Assembly (NCBI RefSeq): GCF_028640845.1
Contig: NC_080540.1
Location: forward strand, 152,155,920 to 152,219,919
Reading direction: 5' to 3'
Source: Ahaetulla prasina
Taxonomy: Eukaryota; Chordata; Lepidosauria; Squamata; Colubridae
Length of the DNA stretch: 64,000 bases
Part shown: in pieces, positions 20,717 through 32,832 of the stretch
Layout of the letters: each line of letters begins with the position of its first letter
How positions within the stretch are numbered: the stretch's first letter is position 1
The notes under the pieces: model-generated
The model's database searches: none
What the model was told of the DNA's origin: nothing
The model's input: only the letters and a program-made list of their open reading frames with translations
Made by a program: the position numbers and the translations under genes

Positions 20717-21248
20717 TTAATCGTCCGCATGCCCCAACTCTTTTCCTGGCCGATGCTGCAGTTTGTAGGAGTAGGCTGCTAAAAGATAGTCCATCGGGTC
20801 AATCGGGCGAAAGTGCCACAGGCGTTGGTGATCGCCAGCCAGTAACCCTAACAGTGGTCTATGGTCTGTAACAATTTCAAAGTCTCTACCAAAACGATTC
20901 GTGAAACTTTTTACCCCTGACACTATAGCTAGAGCTTCTTTATCCAACTGGCTATAGTTCCTCTCTGTCGAGGACATCGTTCTGGAGTAGAAGGCTATTG
21001 GGGCTTCTGTGCCATTTGGAAGCCTGTGGCTGAGCACAGCCCCACCCGTAAGGGAAGCATCGCAAACTAATACCAATGGCATTGTGCTATGATACTGAAT
21101 CAGTAAGCTATCGCCGAGAGTAGGTTTTTACTGCTTCAAAGCCCTAGCTTCCGACTTTCCCCAAGACCAAGCAGTATTCTTTCCCAGTAACTTATGTAGC
21201 GGCTCGGCAACGGTTGCCTTATTTTTCAAAAGACCGCGTAAAAGTTCA
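20717..21248 (-). pseudogene. RNase H and connection domain of gypsy B
   Basis: RNase H text [10 protein letters not shown], then [32 protein letters not shown] and [14 protein letters not shown]. Compared with A, residues after DAS are altered (LTGGAV against PYGVGAV), a short deletion close to a catalytic Asp. The linker ends GHADD and stop where a base is missing; A continues GHADALSRCP. The connection part at 21083-21248 is out of frame with both neighbours. Confidence 0.88.
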
Positions 21249-21545
21249 CTAGACCCAGGAATGCCTGTAGCTCTGTTTTGTTTTTGGCGCTGGAGCCTTT
21301 CTTATTGCCTTGACCTTGCTTTCAGTGGGGTGAATTCCTTCCTTGTCTATTCTGTAGCCCAAGAACTCTACAGATTCTACCCCTATCTGGCATTTGTTCA
21401 CTTTAACCTTTAGACCGGCTGACCGGAAAATGCCCAGAACTTTTCTCAACCGTTCCCCCAATTCTTCTAAATTTTCGGCTGATACCAATACATCATCGAA
21501 ATAGGGACTACCCCGGAGCCCTTGCAGAAGTCGCTCCATTAAATT
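21249..21545 (-). pseudogene. RT catalytic half of gypsy B, frameshifted
   Basis: Continues the RT in a different frame: FQNLMERLLQGL, then PYFDDVLVS (YFDD at 21493-21504), and FLGYRIDKEGIHP. One residue is lost before YFDD compared with A (GSPYFDD against GVVPYFDD). A one-base loss near 21285, in a run of C/A bases, takes the frame out again. Confidence 0.9.
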
Positions 21546-23296
21546 TTGAAAAGACCAGGAGCCACACTCACCCCAAACTGTAACCGGGTACACTTGAACG
21601 CACCTCTGTGGGTCACAATTGTCTGGGCTTCGGCTGTGTTGGCGTCTACGGGCAGTTGTTGATAGGCTTGGGCCAAATCTAACTTGGCAAAGACTTGCCC
21701 TTGCCCCAGCGAGTGCAGCAAGTGTTGCACCACGGGGACCGGGTAAGCGCTTTTTTGCAAGGCTTTGTTTAACGTTGCCTTGTAGTCAGCGCAGATTCTA
21801 ACTGACCCATCTGGTTTCACTGGGGTGACGATAGGCGTCTCCCACTTTGCGTGATCGACTGGCACCAGAATCCCCTGATTGATGAGCTTGTCTATCTCCT
21901 TGTCAATCTTGGGTTTAAGGGCAAAAGGGACTCTCCTTGCCTTTAACCGAATGGGGGCTACCTGGGGGTCTAAATTGAAGGAAATAGGGGTCCCCTTGTA
22001 CTTGCCCAGGCAGTCCTTGAAGACATCTTCGAACTCGTTCATGAGTGTGTCTTTTAGGTTAAAGTCACTTCTGTAGATGCCAGTCACTCCCATGCCCAAT
22101 GCACGGAACCAGTCTAGTCCCAACAAGCTTGGCAGGGTCCCTTCGACTATCGTGATGGGCAGGGTCTTCTTGTGTGGTCCGTACTCAACGCGGACGGAGG
22201 TGGTCCCTCGAACAGGGATGCGATTCCCTTGGTAGTCGTGAACTCGTAGCCGCTGTGTTTGCAGTTTGCGTTTGGCGATTCTCGGCAAAGCTTTCGCAAA
22301 AGTGTCCCAGGACATGATTGTGATCGCTGACCCTGTGTCCACTTCTAGTCGGCACGGCACTCCTTCGATTTTCGGTTTTGTGAAGATTTTCTTCTCGACG
22401 CGGGTTGCTGCACGGCCTATTATCACGGTCGTTCGATTTGAATTCGCGCCCTTTTTGTTTTGACCAATCGCGGGTCGCCTTGCCGATCCTGCGCTCTGAT
22501 TGGTTGGTTTGAATTTTCGGCGGGAAGGTTGGGGTGCTCGACAGACTTGAGCCAGGTGCCCCTTCTTCTCGCACCGCCGACATGTAGCGTCCTTGAACTT
22601 GCATCGTTGACGCTGGTGTTGCCCTCCGCAACTTCCGCATTCATCCCGGTCTTCTTTGCCCCTTCTCTCGGTGAGGCAAACTCCTTCCTCATCCTCGCCG
22701 TCTGATTCGGTCTGGATTTCTTCTTTGTGGACCGGGGTTGATGTCGAGCTCGCCGTCGGCGTGAGTGGCTTTTGTAGGGTTTCCGCCGCTTGGGTGGACA
22801 TCTCGTGAGCTCTGGCTTCGTCCAGAGCGTTTGCCAGCGTTAGATTGCTTTTTGATAGCAGCCGCCTCCGCAAACGAATGTCTCTGACCCCACGGATGAG
22901 TTGCTCTAACAGCTCCTCGTCCAAGTCTCGGTACCCACAATCTTTGGAGGCTTTCCTCAGGGCGGCCATGTACTCGCTGATGGATTCGCCCTCTTGCTGT
23001 CTGCGCTCTCCAAATTCAAAACGCCGTACGTACTTGGACGGTGTAGGCGCGAAATGGTTCTTCAATAGATTTTGCAGAGTTTGCCACGATACCGATTGTA
23101 CCGGCGTTGGCTCTGCCAGGGCTTCCGCGATGTCGATGACCTCGGGACCGCAGTGGCTCAGGAAATATGCCCTTTTGCGGTTGTCTGGGACTCCTTGCAG
23201 TTCGTTTGCCTCCAGGAAGCTCTCGAAACGGGTCATGTACGTTCCCCATTTCTCCCTGGATGGGTCAAACGGCGCGGGCGGAGTGTAGCTGGCCAT
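21539..23296 (-). CDS. Gag-protease-RT fusion frame of gypsy B (585 codons)
   Basis: One open frame from ATG (23296) encodes Gag and the first part of Pol with no stop or shift between them. Gag capsid-type region about 1-175; acidic linker 195-220; CCHC zinc knuckle C239-x2-C242-x4-H247-x4-C252; basic stretch 258-290; aspartic protease with DTGS at 320-323 and LLGLDWF near 391; RT from about 430, including motif A with D540 (AKLDLAQAYQQLP). It stops after APGLF because a base is lost; YFDD lies in the next frame. The single-frame Gag-Pol differs from element C, where Pol sits in another frame. The product would be a particle precursor lacking the RT active box. Confidence 0.92.
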   Translation of the reverse strand: MASYTPPAPFDPSREKWGTYMTRFESFLEANELQGVPDNRKRAYFLSHCGPEVIDIAEALAEPTPVQSVSWQTLQNLLKNHFAPTPSKYVRRFEFGERRQQEGESISEYMAALRKASKDCGYRDLDEELLEQLIRGVRDIRLRRRLLSKSNLTLANALDEARAHEMSTQAAETLQKPLTPTASSTSTPVHKEEIQTESDGEDEEGVCLTERRGKEDRDECGSCGGQHQRQRCKFKDATCRRCEKKGHLAQVCRAPQPSRRKFKPTNQSAGSARRPAIGQNKKGANSNRTTVIIGRAATRVEKKIFTKPKIEGVPCRLEVDTGSAITIMSWDTFAKALPRIAKRKLQTQRLRVHDYQGNRIPVRGTTSVRVEYGPHKKTLPITIVEGTLPSLLGLDWFRALGMGVTGIYRSDFNLKDTLMNEFEDVFKDCLGKYKGTPISFNLDPQVAPIRLKARRVPFALKPKIDKEIDKLINQGILVPVDHAKWETPIVTPVKPDGSVRICADYKATLNKALQKSAYPVPVVQHLLHSLGQGQVFAKLDLAQAYQQLPVDANTAEAQTIVTHRGAFKCTRLQFGVSVAPGLFKI

Positions 23297-23376
23297 CGCT
23301 GCGATTCTGCCCTGAGCTTTGCTGGGTTCGGTTCTTTCGTGCGTTCAGCTCGTTCCTGGTGCTCTTAACCTCGATA

Positions 23377-23393
23377 TCCCACCTTCGTCGCCA
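23377..23393 (-). other. Primer-binding site of gypsy B
   Basis: TGGCGACGAAGGTGGGA in element orientation, one base from the 5' LTR. Complementary to the tRNA-Ser(GCT) 3' end with two differences. Confidence 0.75.
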
Positions 23394-23394
23394 G

Positions 23395-23572
23395 TGTTAG
23401 ATTCGGGCAATAACGAGGCAGGAGACCAGGATAGTGACAACAGCTCTTTACTATATGGTGAACCCAGCAACCAGGCTGGGGAAAAACCTCTCCTTATATA
23501 CAGTTCAACCGGCGGCTTTAACCAATCAGCAACGTGCTTGTTTCCCGCCAAAACATTTAAAGATACATTACA
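23395..23572 (-). repeat. 5' LTR of gypsy B
   Basis: In element orientation it has TTTTGGCGGGAAA, a full E2F-type site (plus-strand 23541-23553), then TGATTGG (CCAAT) and TATATAA near 23494-23500. Confidence 0.96.
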
Positions 23573-23577
23573 GCCTC

Positions 23578-26009
23578 CCTCAATAGTTTTGAACAAAACT
23601 TCGTCAAATCAGAATACCCGGACAGTCTTAAGACTTTCTGTGGTCTCATTTATTCGCTTATTTCTTTAGTTTAAAATTAACTTAAAGAATGATCCTTCAC
23701 CAGCAAGTGCTTCTTAAAAAATGCTACAAAGGGCACAATCTTTTTGTCCCTGCGACATCCCATTGCGTGATTGGAGGCACAGTTAGAAGATTAGAGGCAA
23801 AGTACAGACCTGACCAGAATGGAGGGACATAGTATTAGATATTAAGTTGTGCAAACCCTTGAAGAGATATTTCATTTCTGCACAGATTTGAGTGTTGTAC
23901 GAGCTCCAACATCCTCAGGCACTTGTGAAGGCAAAAGAGATCACATTTGCACATAGCTTTTACTGAGTAGCTCATCACCAAAGGAACCAGATGCTGGTGA
24001 AGAAGGCTTAAGGACATTCCTCACAGCCTATTCTAATGGATGAAGTCCAGAGGCATTTCAAGATGATTACAAATTGCTTGGTCAAGGCAAATCACATTTC
24101 TGTGTTTTGACAAAATGATTCCATATCACATGAAGCTGTTTCACCAAGGGAAATCTAAGTCTGCTTGCACAAGTCCATTACAAATCATTTATACTCTTTG
24201 GGTATCAAGCCATCATTTTTCAAAGTGCCAGTCTTAGAACACCTGGCAAGAGGATGTGCTGTGAGTAAATCTGTAAGCAGGGGAGGAAAAGTTTAATATC
24301 CAGCTTCCAGCATATCCCTGATTTGGGGAGAAAATTGACCAGACTAAATATTACACCCACCATCCCTTGCTCACAATGAGAACACCAACAACAATATACT
24401 AGTCCCGGACAAGTCATGTTCTTATTCTGCTCTATCAAACTGTAACAAGCAGGGAAATTGTATTTTGGCACGTTTGAGGTCGGAGCACTCTCCAAGCAAA
24501 TGACTTCTTTGCTCTAAATTACCTCTGCAATACATTTTTATTTTAGTACTCATTCAAAAAAGCAAATAGAAAAATCCCGCTAAAATGATTAGCATGGGTT
24601 CTTTAACCAATGGAATGTATAATTTAAGTATTATTTGAATAAAATAGTACATGATTTAAAATAGACAGATTACTTAACCCTGCACTTTGAAAGATTTAAA
24701 AATTGCTAAGCTACTGCATTCGGAAAAGCTGTTCAAAGAAAGACTATATCCAGGAGATAATATTTACCTATGAGGGGCAGATTGGATAATTTCATACAGG
24801 AATTTGCAAGTGCCAGACTCAAGTATTTGTCTTTATATATTGTACAATGAAAACTCAAGGCGAACAATATAGTAAGATAAAACATTAAATGCACATGCTA
24901 CACACACACACACAGACAGATGGAAAACTCTTAACAACCTCACATAGTGCTGTTTTCACAGTGTTGCTGAAAGCCATGTGGATGATTAAGTAAGGTCCAA
25001 TGAAGCCGATTAAGGAAAGGGGAACAAAGATTCTGTTTTTGCCTTCGATGACATTTCATCTCTACCTTATCTTTAGGCTATATCAGGAAGATCAAAGACA
25101 CTTTAAACTGCATGATTCTATGAAGGAACAGTATTGATGTTGGTCTTTGTATGAGCAGAGATCCTTCAGGTTCTCTACCAAGTAGTAAAAGCTTTCACTT
25201 TTGTCCAGTCAGGATCATATAATCAATTAAGAAAGATTCTCTACAATTCTCAGCTGTTCTGCTATCTCATTATGATCAAGTCAGGCCAGGGCCAATGCTT
25301 AGTTACCATATAACTCATTGTGTGTCAACAATGATCTTCCCCTTATGGGGTTATTTCAAAGGTGCACCCATCATTGCTGTAATCAGATCAATCCACCGTG
25401 TTGCTAGTTCTCTTTTTCTCTTTTTCCCAGCATTGTAGACTTCTCAAAAGTTCTAGGTCTTTGCATAAAGTATCCGATATAGATATATACTATTCTATAT
25501 AGGTGCAATGTTGCCACACCAAGGCCTGTTGGTTTCTCAGCTTTGTTCTTGCACTTTTAATAACATGATTGCAGGAATGGTGCTTAATAAACATTTCTGT
25601 TATAGGGCATGCCTCGGGAGGGATCTTTCTTCTGTTCTTAATTAAGAGATCAATAGCCAGGTTAATTATTCCTTAGCCTCTTCACAATTTAATTTGTTAA
25701 TACATTATTGTGGTTCCCTCTGAATTTTAAAGTTGCTGTTTTAATTTACTTTTTGTGCCTCGGTCCTATTTACTTTTTCTTTTTACTCAACACAAATGTA
25801 TTGGAGCAACTGAATTGAATATTAGAGCATCATGAACCATGAGTGTCTGCAGAAGAGGCAATAACTAAAGAAATGCTGATATTAGTACGCAGGTACAACT
25901 AAATGGAATTACTTTATAATGTCAATATCATGTTGGCTTCATTGTGATTGGCTAAAGATACTGCTGCAATGAACCTGGAAAGTTCTTGAGTTGAGAATCC
26001 CCAAATTCC
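23578..26009. other. Non-coding, nothing identified
   Basis: About 2.4 kb of AT-rich DNA with no transposon, RNA gene or exon that I can support; a short CA run lies at 24901-24912. Confidence 0.4.
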
Positions 26010-26635
26010 ATGCCAGCCTTCGTCATAGGTGTGACACCTATCCTGCGCAGACTGCACTGGCTGCCTGTGGCCTTCCGGGTGCGCTTCAAGGTTCTGGTGA
26101 ACATCTTCAAAGCGCTCCATGGCATAGGGCCGGGTTACTTACGGGACCGCCTACTGCTACCGGATACCTCTCACCGTCCCGTGCGCTCTCACAGAGAGGG
26201 ACTCCTCAGGGTGCCGTCAGCGAGACAGTGTCGTCTGGCGACACCCAGGGGAAGGGCCTTCTCTGTGGGGGCTCCCGCCCTCTGGAACGAACTCCCCCCA
26301 GGACTTCGTCAACTTCCGGACCTCCGAACCTTCCGTCGCGAGCTTAAAACTTATTTGTTCATCTGCGCAGGACTGGATTAGTTTTTTAAATTCGTGGGTT
26401 TTTAAGGGGTTTTAAATGGGTTTTGAATGGGTTTTTAATGGGTTTTATTATTTGCTAAATTTTAATTGCGGCCAATTTGAATAAGTTTTTTAGTGGTATT
26501 TTAATAGTATTTATTTTGTACTAGTACTGTCATTTTATCTGGCTGTAAACCGCCCTGAGTCCCTCGGGAGAAGGGCGGTATAAAAATTTAAATAATAAAT
26601 AATAAATAAAATAAATAAATAAATAAGAAACCTTG
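26010..26635 (+). mobile_element. CR1/L2-type LINE, 3' end only
   Basis: 5'-truncated. One open frame (26010-26381) holds the conserved C-terminal part: RRLHWLPV, FKVLVNIFKALHG, GPGYLRDRLLLP, FSVGAPALWNELPPGL and LKTYLF. The 3' UTR ends CCGCCCTGAG...AGAAGGGCGGTATAAAAAT, a short stem, then an (AAAT)n tail. The same family occurs complete at 56075-60545 and partly at 51466-53780. Confidence 0.9.
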
Positions 26636-27499
26636 GCACATTTCATGAACTATCAATTAAAAAGGATCTCGAGATGAGGTCTTGGAGGAGTTGCCAGTTC
26701 TAATTGTGGATGAATGTGACTTTCATGTCCATAATTTGCTCTGGCTAGGCATACATATTTTACCTCCAAAGTCTCAAAGGAAGAAAAACTCATGTGTATA
26801 ATGTATTGTTCTTGTTGATTACTGGTACTCTAGGTACAAACCCAATAACTCAGACTTGAAAAATCTTTCAGTGTAAGTAATGGAAAATGAGTACCAACTG
26901 CAGCTGGAATTTTCCTCCTGGATGCCTGTTGGCATGCTGCCAGGAGCGGTAGATTTTTGTAGAGAGTAAGGAAGATGGCCTTGATGGATACGTCCACATT
27001 TCACATAGGTATAAGAAGGGGAGGAGGTCCATCACAATCAGACCTGCAGAATTTTGTTATTATAGCTGTTCTCAATAAAAGTAGTCCTTAGCCTTCCTAT
27101 GGAATTGATTCTTGATTTGTCTATCTGGTTAAGGTTTTTGGACAATTTTGGAGAAAGCTCTGCCGATGTTAGAAGGTGTAAATTTTATTGTGGAAAGGAC
27201 CTTGGAAGCTTCCATATACTAGAACAGCAAGCTTAATATTGGGTTTAATGGCTACTTAGTATGACCTAATATGATGCAGTTTCCAGTCTTTCCTCTTCTA
27301 ATTAGAAGAAGCCGGGCTTGACAGGTTCTGACCTTGCAACTCAAGAGCCCCGGGGGGCTCTTAAATATCTGCAGATGAATCTCAGAAAGAATAATACTAA
27401 CAGTTCTGGAGCAATCAGGTCATCAGCCCCCTGTTGCAAAAACACACACAAGCTGAACCAGCTGGTTCAGAGGCTAGGCAGGAAAGAATTATTAGCCTT
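26636..27499. other. Non-coding, nothing identified
   Basis: No recognisable element or gene. Confidence 0.35.
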
Positions 27500-27955
27500 T
27501 CTGAATGCAGAATGATCAAGTGAGCAGAACAGAGATATTCAATGGGATTTTTCAAAAGGAAGAGGCACAACTCCGAAAAATGTCCTACCAGCCAATGAAT
27601 ACTTCAGCTTCAACCAAAACAATACAAGAGCACACAATAGATACAAACTCATGGTAAACCGATCCAAATTAGACTGTAAAAAATACCACTTTAATAACAG
27701 AGTGGTCAAGGCCTGGAATGTACTACCTGACTCTGTGGTTTCTTCCCCAAAACTTTAACCTTAGACTGTCTACTGTAGACCTCACCCCATTACTAAGAGG
27801 TCTGTAAGGGGCGTGCATACTGTTCCTGTCCTAATGTTTTCTTTTATTCGTATCCTTTACATGTATTTATAATTATGTTTACACTTGTATCTGTCATGAA
27901 ATACATGCTTGATGAAATAAATAAATAAATAAAATAATAAATAAAACAAGGAAGA
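27500..27955 (+). mobile_element. LINE 3' fragment, CR1-like
   Basis: The plus strand encodes AHNRYKLMVNRSKLDCKKYH and FNNRVVKAWNVLPDSVVSS, the non-LTR C-terminal pattern, followed by a 3' UTR and an AAAT-rich tail. The family differs from the CR1 pieces at 17-19 kb. Confidence 0.7.
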
Positions 27956-28087
27956 TTAAACCAATGCTATAAAACCTGGGAGTGAGGTTTCTGTTAGAAA
28001 ATAATATTCTAGGTCTGGCTTCCTGCGCATATGCTACTTTTGATTCTCTGATTCCTTTTGATTCTGTGACCATTCCCCAAAGCACCT

Positions 28088-28352
28088 GAAGGCAGGACAA
28101 GAAGCAATGGATGGACACTAATCAAGGAGAGAAGCAACCTAGAACTAAGGAGACATTTCCTGACAGTGAGGCCAATTAATCAGTGGAACAACTTGCCTCC
28201 AGAAATCGTGGGTGCTCCAACACTGGAAGTTTTTAAAGAAGAGATTGTACAACCATTTTGTCTGAAATGGTATTGGATTCCCTGCTTGAGCAGGGGATTG
28301 GAGTAGAAGACCTTCAAGGTCCCTTCCAACTTTGCTATTATGTTATTCTGAT
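28088..28352 (+). mobile_element. CR1 LINE 3' fragment
   Basis: The plus strand has the CR1 end: AATCAGTGGAACAACTTGCC, then CCCTGCTTGAGCAGGGGATT and CCTTCCAACTTTGCTATTAT, ending near TTATTCTG as CR1 3' ends do. Confidence 0.85.
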
Positions 28353-29086
28353 ACAAGACTATATTCAACTTCAATTCTAAATCCTACATTTGTCTGCCTG
28401 GAACTTGGGGTTCCAAAGCAAGTCCTGTGGGTTTCCTAAACGTTTGCATCATTCTGGCATTATGGTGAGATTTTAACCTTCCTGGAGACCTTTGACCTGC
28501 ACCTGTCTTTTTACATTTGTAGCTGCAAAGGACATTCAGCTACTTTGAAATATACCGCAATAAGGGAAAGAAAGCTATACATAACAAAGGGATGAGGGGA
28601 ATTTGCAATAATGATGATTCTATCAGTCCCTTTCTTCTTCTGGGTTTCAGGGACATTCTTCTCTGGTAGCCTGTGAGGTCCCCTCATCTGGTCATATGAT
28701 TACAAAGTTGTTTCCAAAAAGTCTCAGAGGAGTGTTATCATCCATAGCAGGAGGGCAGTGCCCACACCCAATCTGTGGAGTGGTGAACCAGAATTTCCTC
28801 TATGGGGAAATCTTTTTTCACCAATCTTGGGTGGGAAGTGTTACAGGTTCAGCATGGACCAGGGGCAACATTGATAGAAACCGATGGTTAAGTTAGGGAG
28901 GAGATGTAGGATGTGTGGCCATTTTATTTTGATTGTGGCCATTTTATTTTGAAGCATAGACCCTCCCCTTCCTGTCTTCTTTCAAATGCTTCAGCAAATT
29001 CCATATATGAAGTTATAAGCACCACTGAATCTTTGTCAACGAGGGTTTTATACAGACTACTCCTCCCTCCTTCCTTTTTTTAAAGA
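28353..29086. other. Non-coding, nothing identified
   Basis: Includes a direct repeat of GTGGCCATTTTATTTTGA at 28915-28951; otherwise nothing recognised. Confidence 0.4.
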
Positions 29087-29138
29087 ATAGAATTCTTTAT
29101 TGGCCAAGTGTGATTGGACACACAAGGATATTATTTTT
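29087..29138 (-). mobile_element. Snake1-type LINE tail fragment
   Basis: AGAATAGAATTCTTTATTGG then CCAAGTGTGATTGGACACAC, the same 3' end as at 14584 and 30260. Confidence 0.75.
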
Positions 29139-29289
29139 ATATCTTTTATTTAATGTAAAGGGCCTTTCTCCATGGTTCAGGGGTTACATTCAGAGAAAGA
29201 AAATCAAATTTAATCTATTCATGACATTTTCCTAAATATTACCCAACAGACTACGGTGCCCACCTTAAGCAGGAAAAAAACTGGCTGAG

Positions 29290-29301
29290 TGACTTTGGAC
29301 T

Positions 29302-29342
<41 letters not shown>

Positions 29343-29457
29343 CCAAACTACCTCACAGAGTGGTTGTGGGAAAAATAGGAGGAGAAAGGAGTATTAGGTA
29401 TGTTTGCTGCCTTGAGTTATTTATAAAAATAATAAAGGTGGGGTATAAATAAAATAA
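29290..29457 (+). mobile_element. SINE 3' part with (TC)n expansion
   Basis: GGCTGAGTGACTTTGGAC, a (CT)n run (29309-29338), then AGCCCAAACTACCTCACAGA and a RTATAAAT-type end. The same text in reverse lies at 30060-30250, with the tRNA-like head there at 30596-30670. Confidence 0.7.
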
Positions 29458-30059
29458 GCAGATACAATGGTGTGTCTTCCCTCTTTATGAAATGAGGAAA
29501 TACAATTAAAGTAAATTGTGTCTTACAAGAAACATATATAATTCGAGATATAGGTTTTCTTCAGATTACACTTGTTGGTTATAAAACACAGGTCCTGGAT
29601 CCTGAAATCCTCAAAAAACCAAAGTCATTTCCCCCCAAAGCAATTATTCCCCAAACCCTGTAACATATGTCTGCCAATTGTCAAAATGTACACATATTTT
29701 GCAACATTATGGATCCTATTTCTGTCTAAGATTGTGAATGACAGCTTTACGTGGCTGATGTCAATCTGCATGCAGGAGAGCAAGAATTACATAAACTTCA
29801 GGAAGGTATCTTTAAACATTAGCTTTGGGGTAAATGCAGAATCTTGAAAACCATCAGAGAAATTTCAGATCCTCATTTATTAATGAGTTAATTAAGAGAG
29901 AGTCTCTTTGAAATACTTCTTCCTGCTTTTCTTGACACCAGGGCTGAGCTGCCAATTATAAATTATATTATAAAATAAGCTACTAATGTACTCTCAAGAA
30001 AATTGGAGGAATAAAGTGGGTTGCCTTGAGCCACTAGAACAAAGACAGGATATAAATCT

Positions 30060-30670
30060 AAAAATAAAAGCAGCATATTTTTATTTATTTCACTTTCCCA
30101 CCATCTTTATTATTTTTATAAATAACTCAGGTACCAAACATATCTTATACTCCCTCCTCCTATTTTTACCACCACCACAACCCTGTGAGGTAGTTTGGGT
30201 TGAGACAGAGTGATTGACCCAAAGCTACCAGTTGGCTTTCATGCCTAAATAGAATAGAATAGAATAGAATAGAATTTTATTGGCCAAGTGTGATTGGACA
30301 CACAAGGAATTTGTCTTGGTGCATATGCTCTCAGTGTACATAAAAGAAAAGATACGTTCATCAAGGTACAACATTTACAACACAATTGATGATAATATAT
30401 CAATATAAATCATAAGGATTGCCAGCAACAAGTTATAGTCATACAGTCATAAGTGGAAAGAGATTGGTGATGGGAACTATGAAACGATTAATTAAATTAA
30501 TTAAATTAAATTAATTACTGCAGATTCAGTAAATAGTCTGACAGTGTTGAGGGAATTATTTGTTTAGCAGAGTGATGGCCTTCGGGAAAAAAACTAGGAA
30601 GTAGGAATAGAAGTCACAGTCTCCTGATTTCTAACCTGGTGCCTTAACCACTAGGCCAAACAGGATGTTA
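30060..30670 (-). mobile_element. tRNA-derived SINE split by a Snake1 LINE
   Basis: On the minus strand the head (30670-30596) reads GGCCTAGTGGTTAAGGCACC, an A-box-like word, with a degenerate B box about 35 bases on. The body resumes at 30248 with GGCATGAAAGCC and runs through AACCCAAACTACCTCACAGG to about 30060. The LINE piece 30249-30597 interrupts it. Confidence 0.7.
30249..30597 (-). mobile_element. Snake1-type CR1 LINE 3' fragment
   Basis: (AATAG)n at its left edge, then the same sequence as 14584-14930, ending at CCTTCGGGAAAAAAAC. Inserted in a SINE. Confidence 0.85.
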
Positions 30671-32381
30671 ACTATTCTCTTTGCCATTGGATGGTAATGC
30701 GTGTTGCATCCTTTGTTTCCACCTTTAATAACTGAGCATGTTGCATTCAACCTCCAACTTCTGTATTCTTCTGAGTGAGTCTTTACATTTCTAGTCTAAA
30801 GCCTTCTTCCGATCCCGACACATTGCTTTAAATCTCATTCCTACACAAAGACAGCGTGAAATAGTTGTCATGTAATAAGAAGCCAGTCTTTCAAACAAAT
30901 CTACTTTTTCCATGCCAATGTCCACAACCTCTTTCATTCTTCAATTGTTGGTTTCCAGCCTTTAAACATTCCATATTAACACAGCAATTACAATGTGGCT
31001 GCTTGTTTCCTCAGAACTTGGATAAAATATTCATTCCCCGTCATGTACTTGCATAATGTTCAGCTGCTTTGCCTATAATGCACGGGCTATAAAACCAAGT
31101 CACCCAAATCGATAACCAGAAAGTATCACATCTTTAACATAAATTATGTAGGGACAATTAATCCTCGGTTTCAAGGCATGTTACCTTTCACTCCCCCCAG
31201 TTTAAGTAATTTAAAAGATAATTTCCCTCTGGAATTAAGGAAGGTAGAAAAAAGAAGAAGAAGAAGAAGCATTGTACTCCGTGCAAACTAAGTCCAATCA
31301 GCTGTTCCAGTGGAAGTAGTGGGGAGGGATAAGACTTCAACAATCTTTTGCACGGACTGATGAAAAAGGCATCCTAGGATTGCTGCCTGATTTAGCCTGC
31401 TCATATTATTTTACTGGCATGATGGGGAATGATAGGCTCAGTGCTGAAGCAAAATATTTCACGTTGCGTTCCAACACAAAAATATTTCTGGCAGCCTAGC
31501 TGGTTCAGTTGCTTAGAACAGCCCAACTCCCGGGCTGTGACCCAGTGCCAGGCCGCAGCCCATTTGAAACCGGGCTGTGGAAACTGTAGGCGAGCGCATG
31601 CATGTACATGCTTGCGTGTGAGATGCTGCATTTTTAAAAGCAGCCTGCACACATGCAAAACCACCCCCTCCCCCTCCCCCTCTCTGCCTCCTCTGCTGGT
31701 CCACTGAGCTGTAAAGATTAGAGACCACTGGCTAAGAACCTCAGAAGAAGCTAGGTGATGTCAAAGGCTGCAGAGCCCCTAACCAAAGCAATGATGTTAG
31801 AACAATGATATGCAAAGCTAAATGTCTATGGAGATTCTCAGTCATCCAGGTCATGGTTGTCCCAAAGGACAACCTTGTTGTCCTTTGGGACAACAAAAGA
31901 GGCAACTCTGGGACAAAAGAGGCAACTGGACTTTCTGGTTTTTCTTTGAAGATCTTTCGCTTTTCATCCAAGAAGCTTCTTCAGCTCAGGCTGGAGGGTG
32001 GAGAAAAAGATTGCCTCTTGAAAAAGCAGCTTTGGGAATGACAGGCAAACTTTACCATTAGATGTTTTTTCCCCCCAGTAACTGCAAAGTTACATTTGCA
32101 TGATGATGTAGCCATGCACATCTTCTCATTTGCCTCTGTTGCCTTCTCTCCCCACAGATGAGAAATCAGGGGAAGGCCGACATCTCCTCCAGAAATTGCA
32201 GATCTCAAAATTGTAAAATCTCTTCCAAAGAGGAGACAGTATGTGTGTGTGTGTCTTGGGGGGGAGACAATTATGACAGGCATGGCAGCCTTATGGAAAT
32301 GCCCTGGCTGACATACATAAATCAGATGTCAGAATGCATGTGCCATCATTTTAGTTTGTTGCAGAAGCTGCTGCACTCATA
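30671..32381. other. Non-coding with a perfect hairpin
   Basis: 31250-31270 is (GAA)n. 31857-31872 and 31878-31893 are perfect 16-bp inverted repeats (TTGTCCCAAAGGACAA) with a 5-base loop, followed by text (CGCTTTTCATCCAAGAAGCT) that I take to be an old dispersed repeat. About 31520-31735 resembles a degraded MITE. No gene seen. Confidence 0.45.
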
Positions 32382-32832
32382 CAAGTAGTCCTCAATTTAC
32401 GACCACATTTAGGAATCAGAATTTGGGTCACTAAGCAATGCAGTTGTTAAGCAAATCATTATGTGACTGGACCTGATTTTAAGATAATTTTTACCACATT
32501 GCTAAATGAATCATGTGATTGTTAAGTGAATTATACATTAATTTGTCAATTGGAGGGCTTAATGACAATTAGCCATTAAGCCCTCCAGCTTCATCAGTGG
32601 ACTTTGTTGGAAGCTGGCTGGGAAGGTCACAATTTCAGACAATGTGACCGCAAGACACTGCAGCAATCATTGTAAATGCAAGCAAGTCGCCAAGTGCCTG
32701 AATTGTGACCATGTGACCATGGGGGTGGCGCAATGGTTGTAATTTTGAGGACAAGTCATAAGTCAGTTTTGCCAAAGCCGTTGTGACTTTGAACCATTAT
32801 TAAAGGAATGATTGTAAGTCAAGGACGACCTG
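32382..32832. mobile_element. MITE, ACAGGTAGTCCTCG family
   Basis: Ends ACAAGTAGTCCTCAATTTAC and TGTAAGTCAAGGACGACCTG, with typical body text ATGTGACCATGGGGGTGGCG. Confidence 0.8.

Larger units (their letters stand above)
19045..23572 (-). mobile_element. Ty3/gypsy LTR retrotransposon B
   Basis: 4528 bp with 178-bp LTRs that are identical by eye and the 5-bp duplication GCCTC (19040-19044, 23573-23577). Coding order is Gag, protease, RT, RNase H, integrase. Proteins are closely similar to element A but the LTRs differ, making it a sister subfamily. It is better preserved than A: Gag through part of RT is one open frame and the integrase is one open frame. Single-base losses split the rest. 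Identical LTRs mean a very recent insertion. Confidence 0.96.
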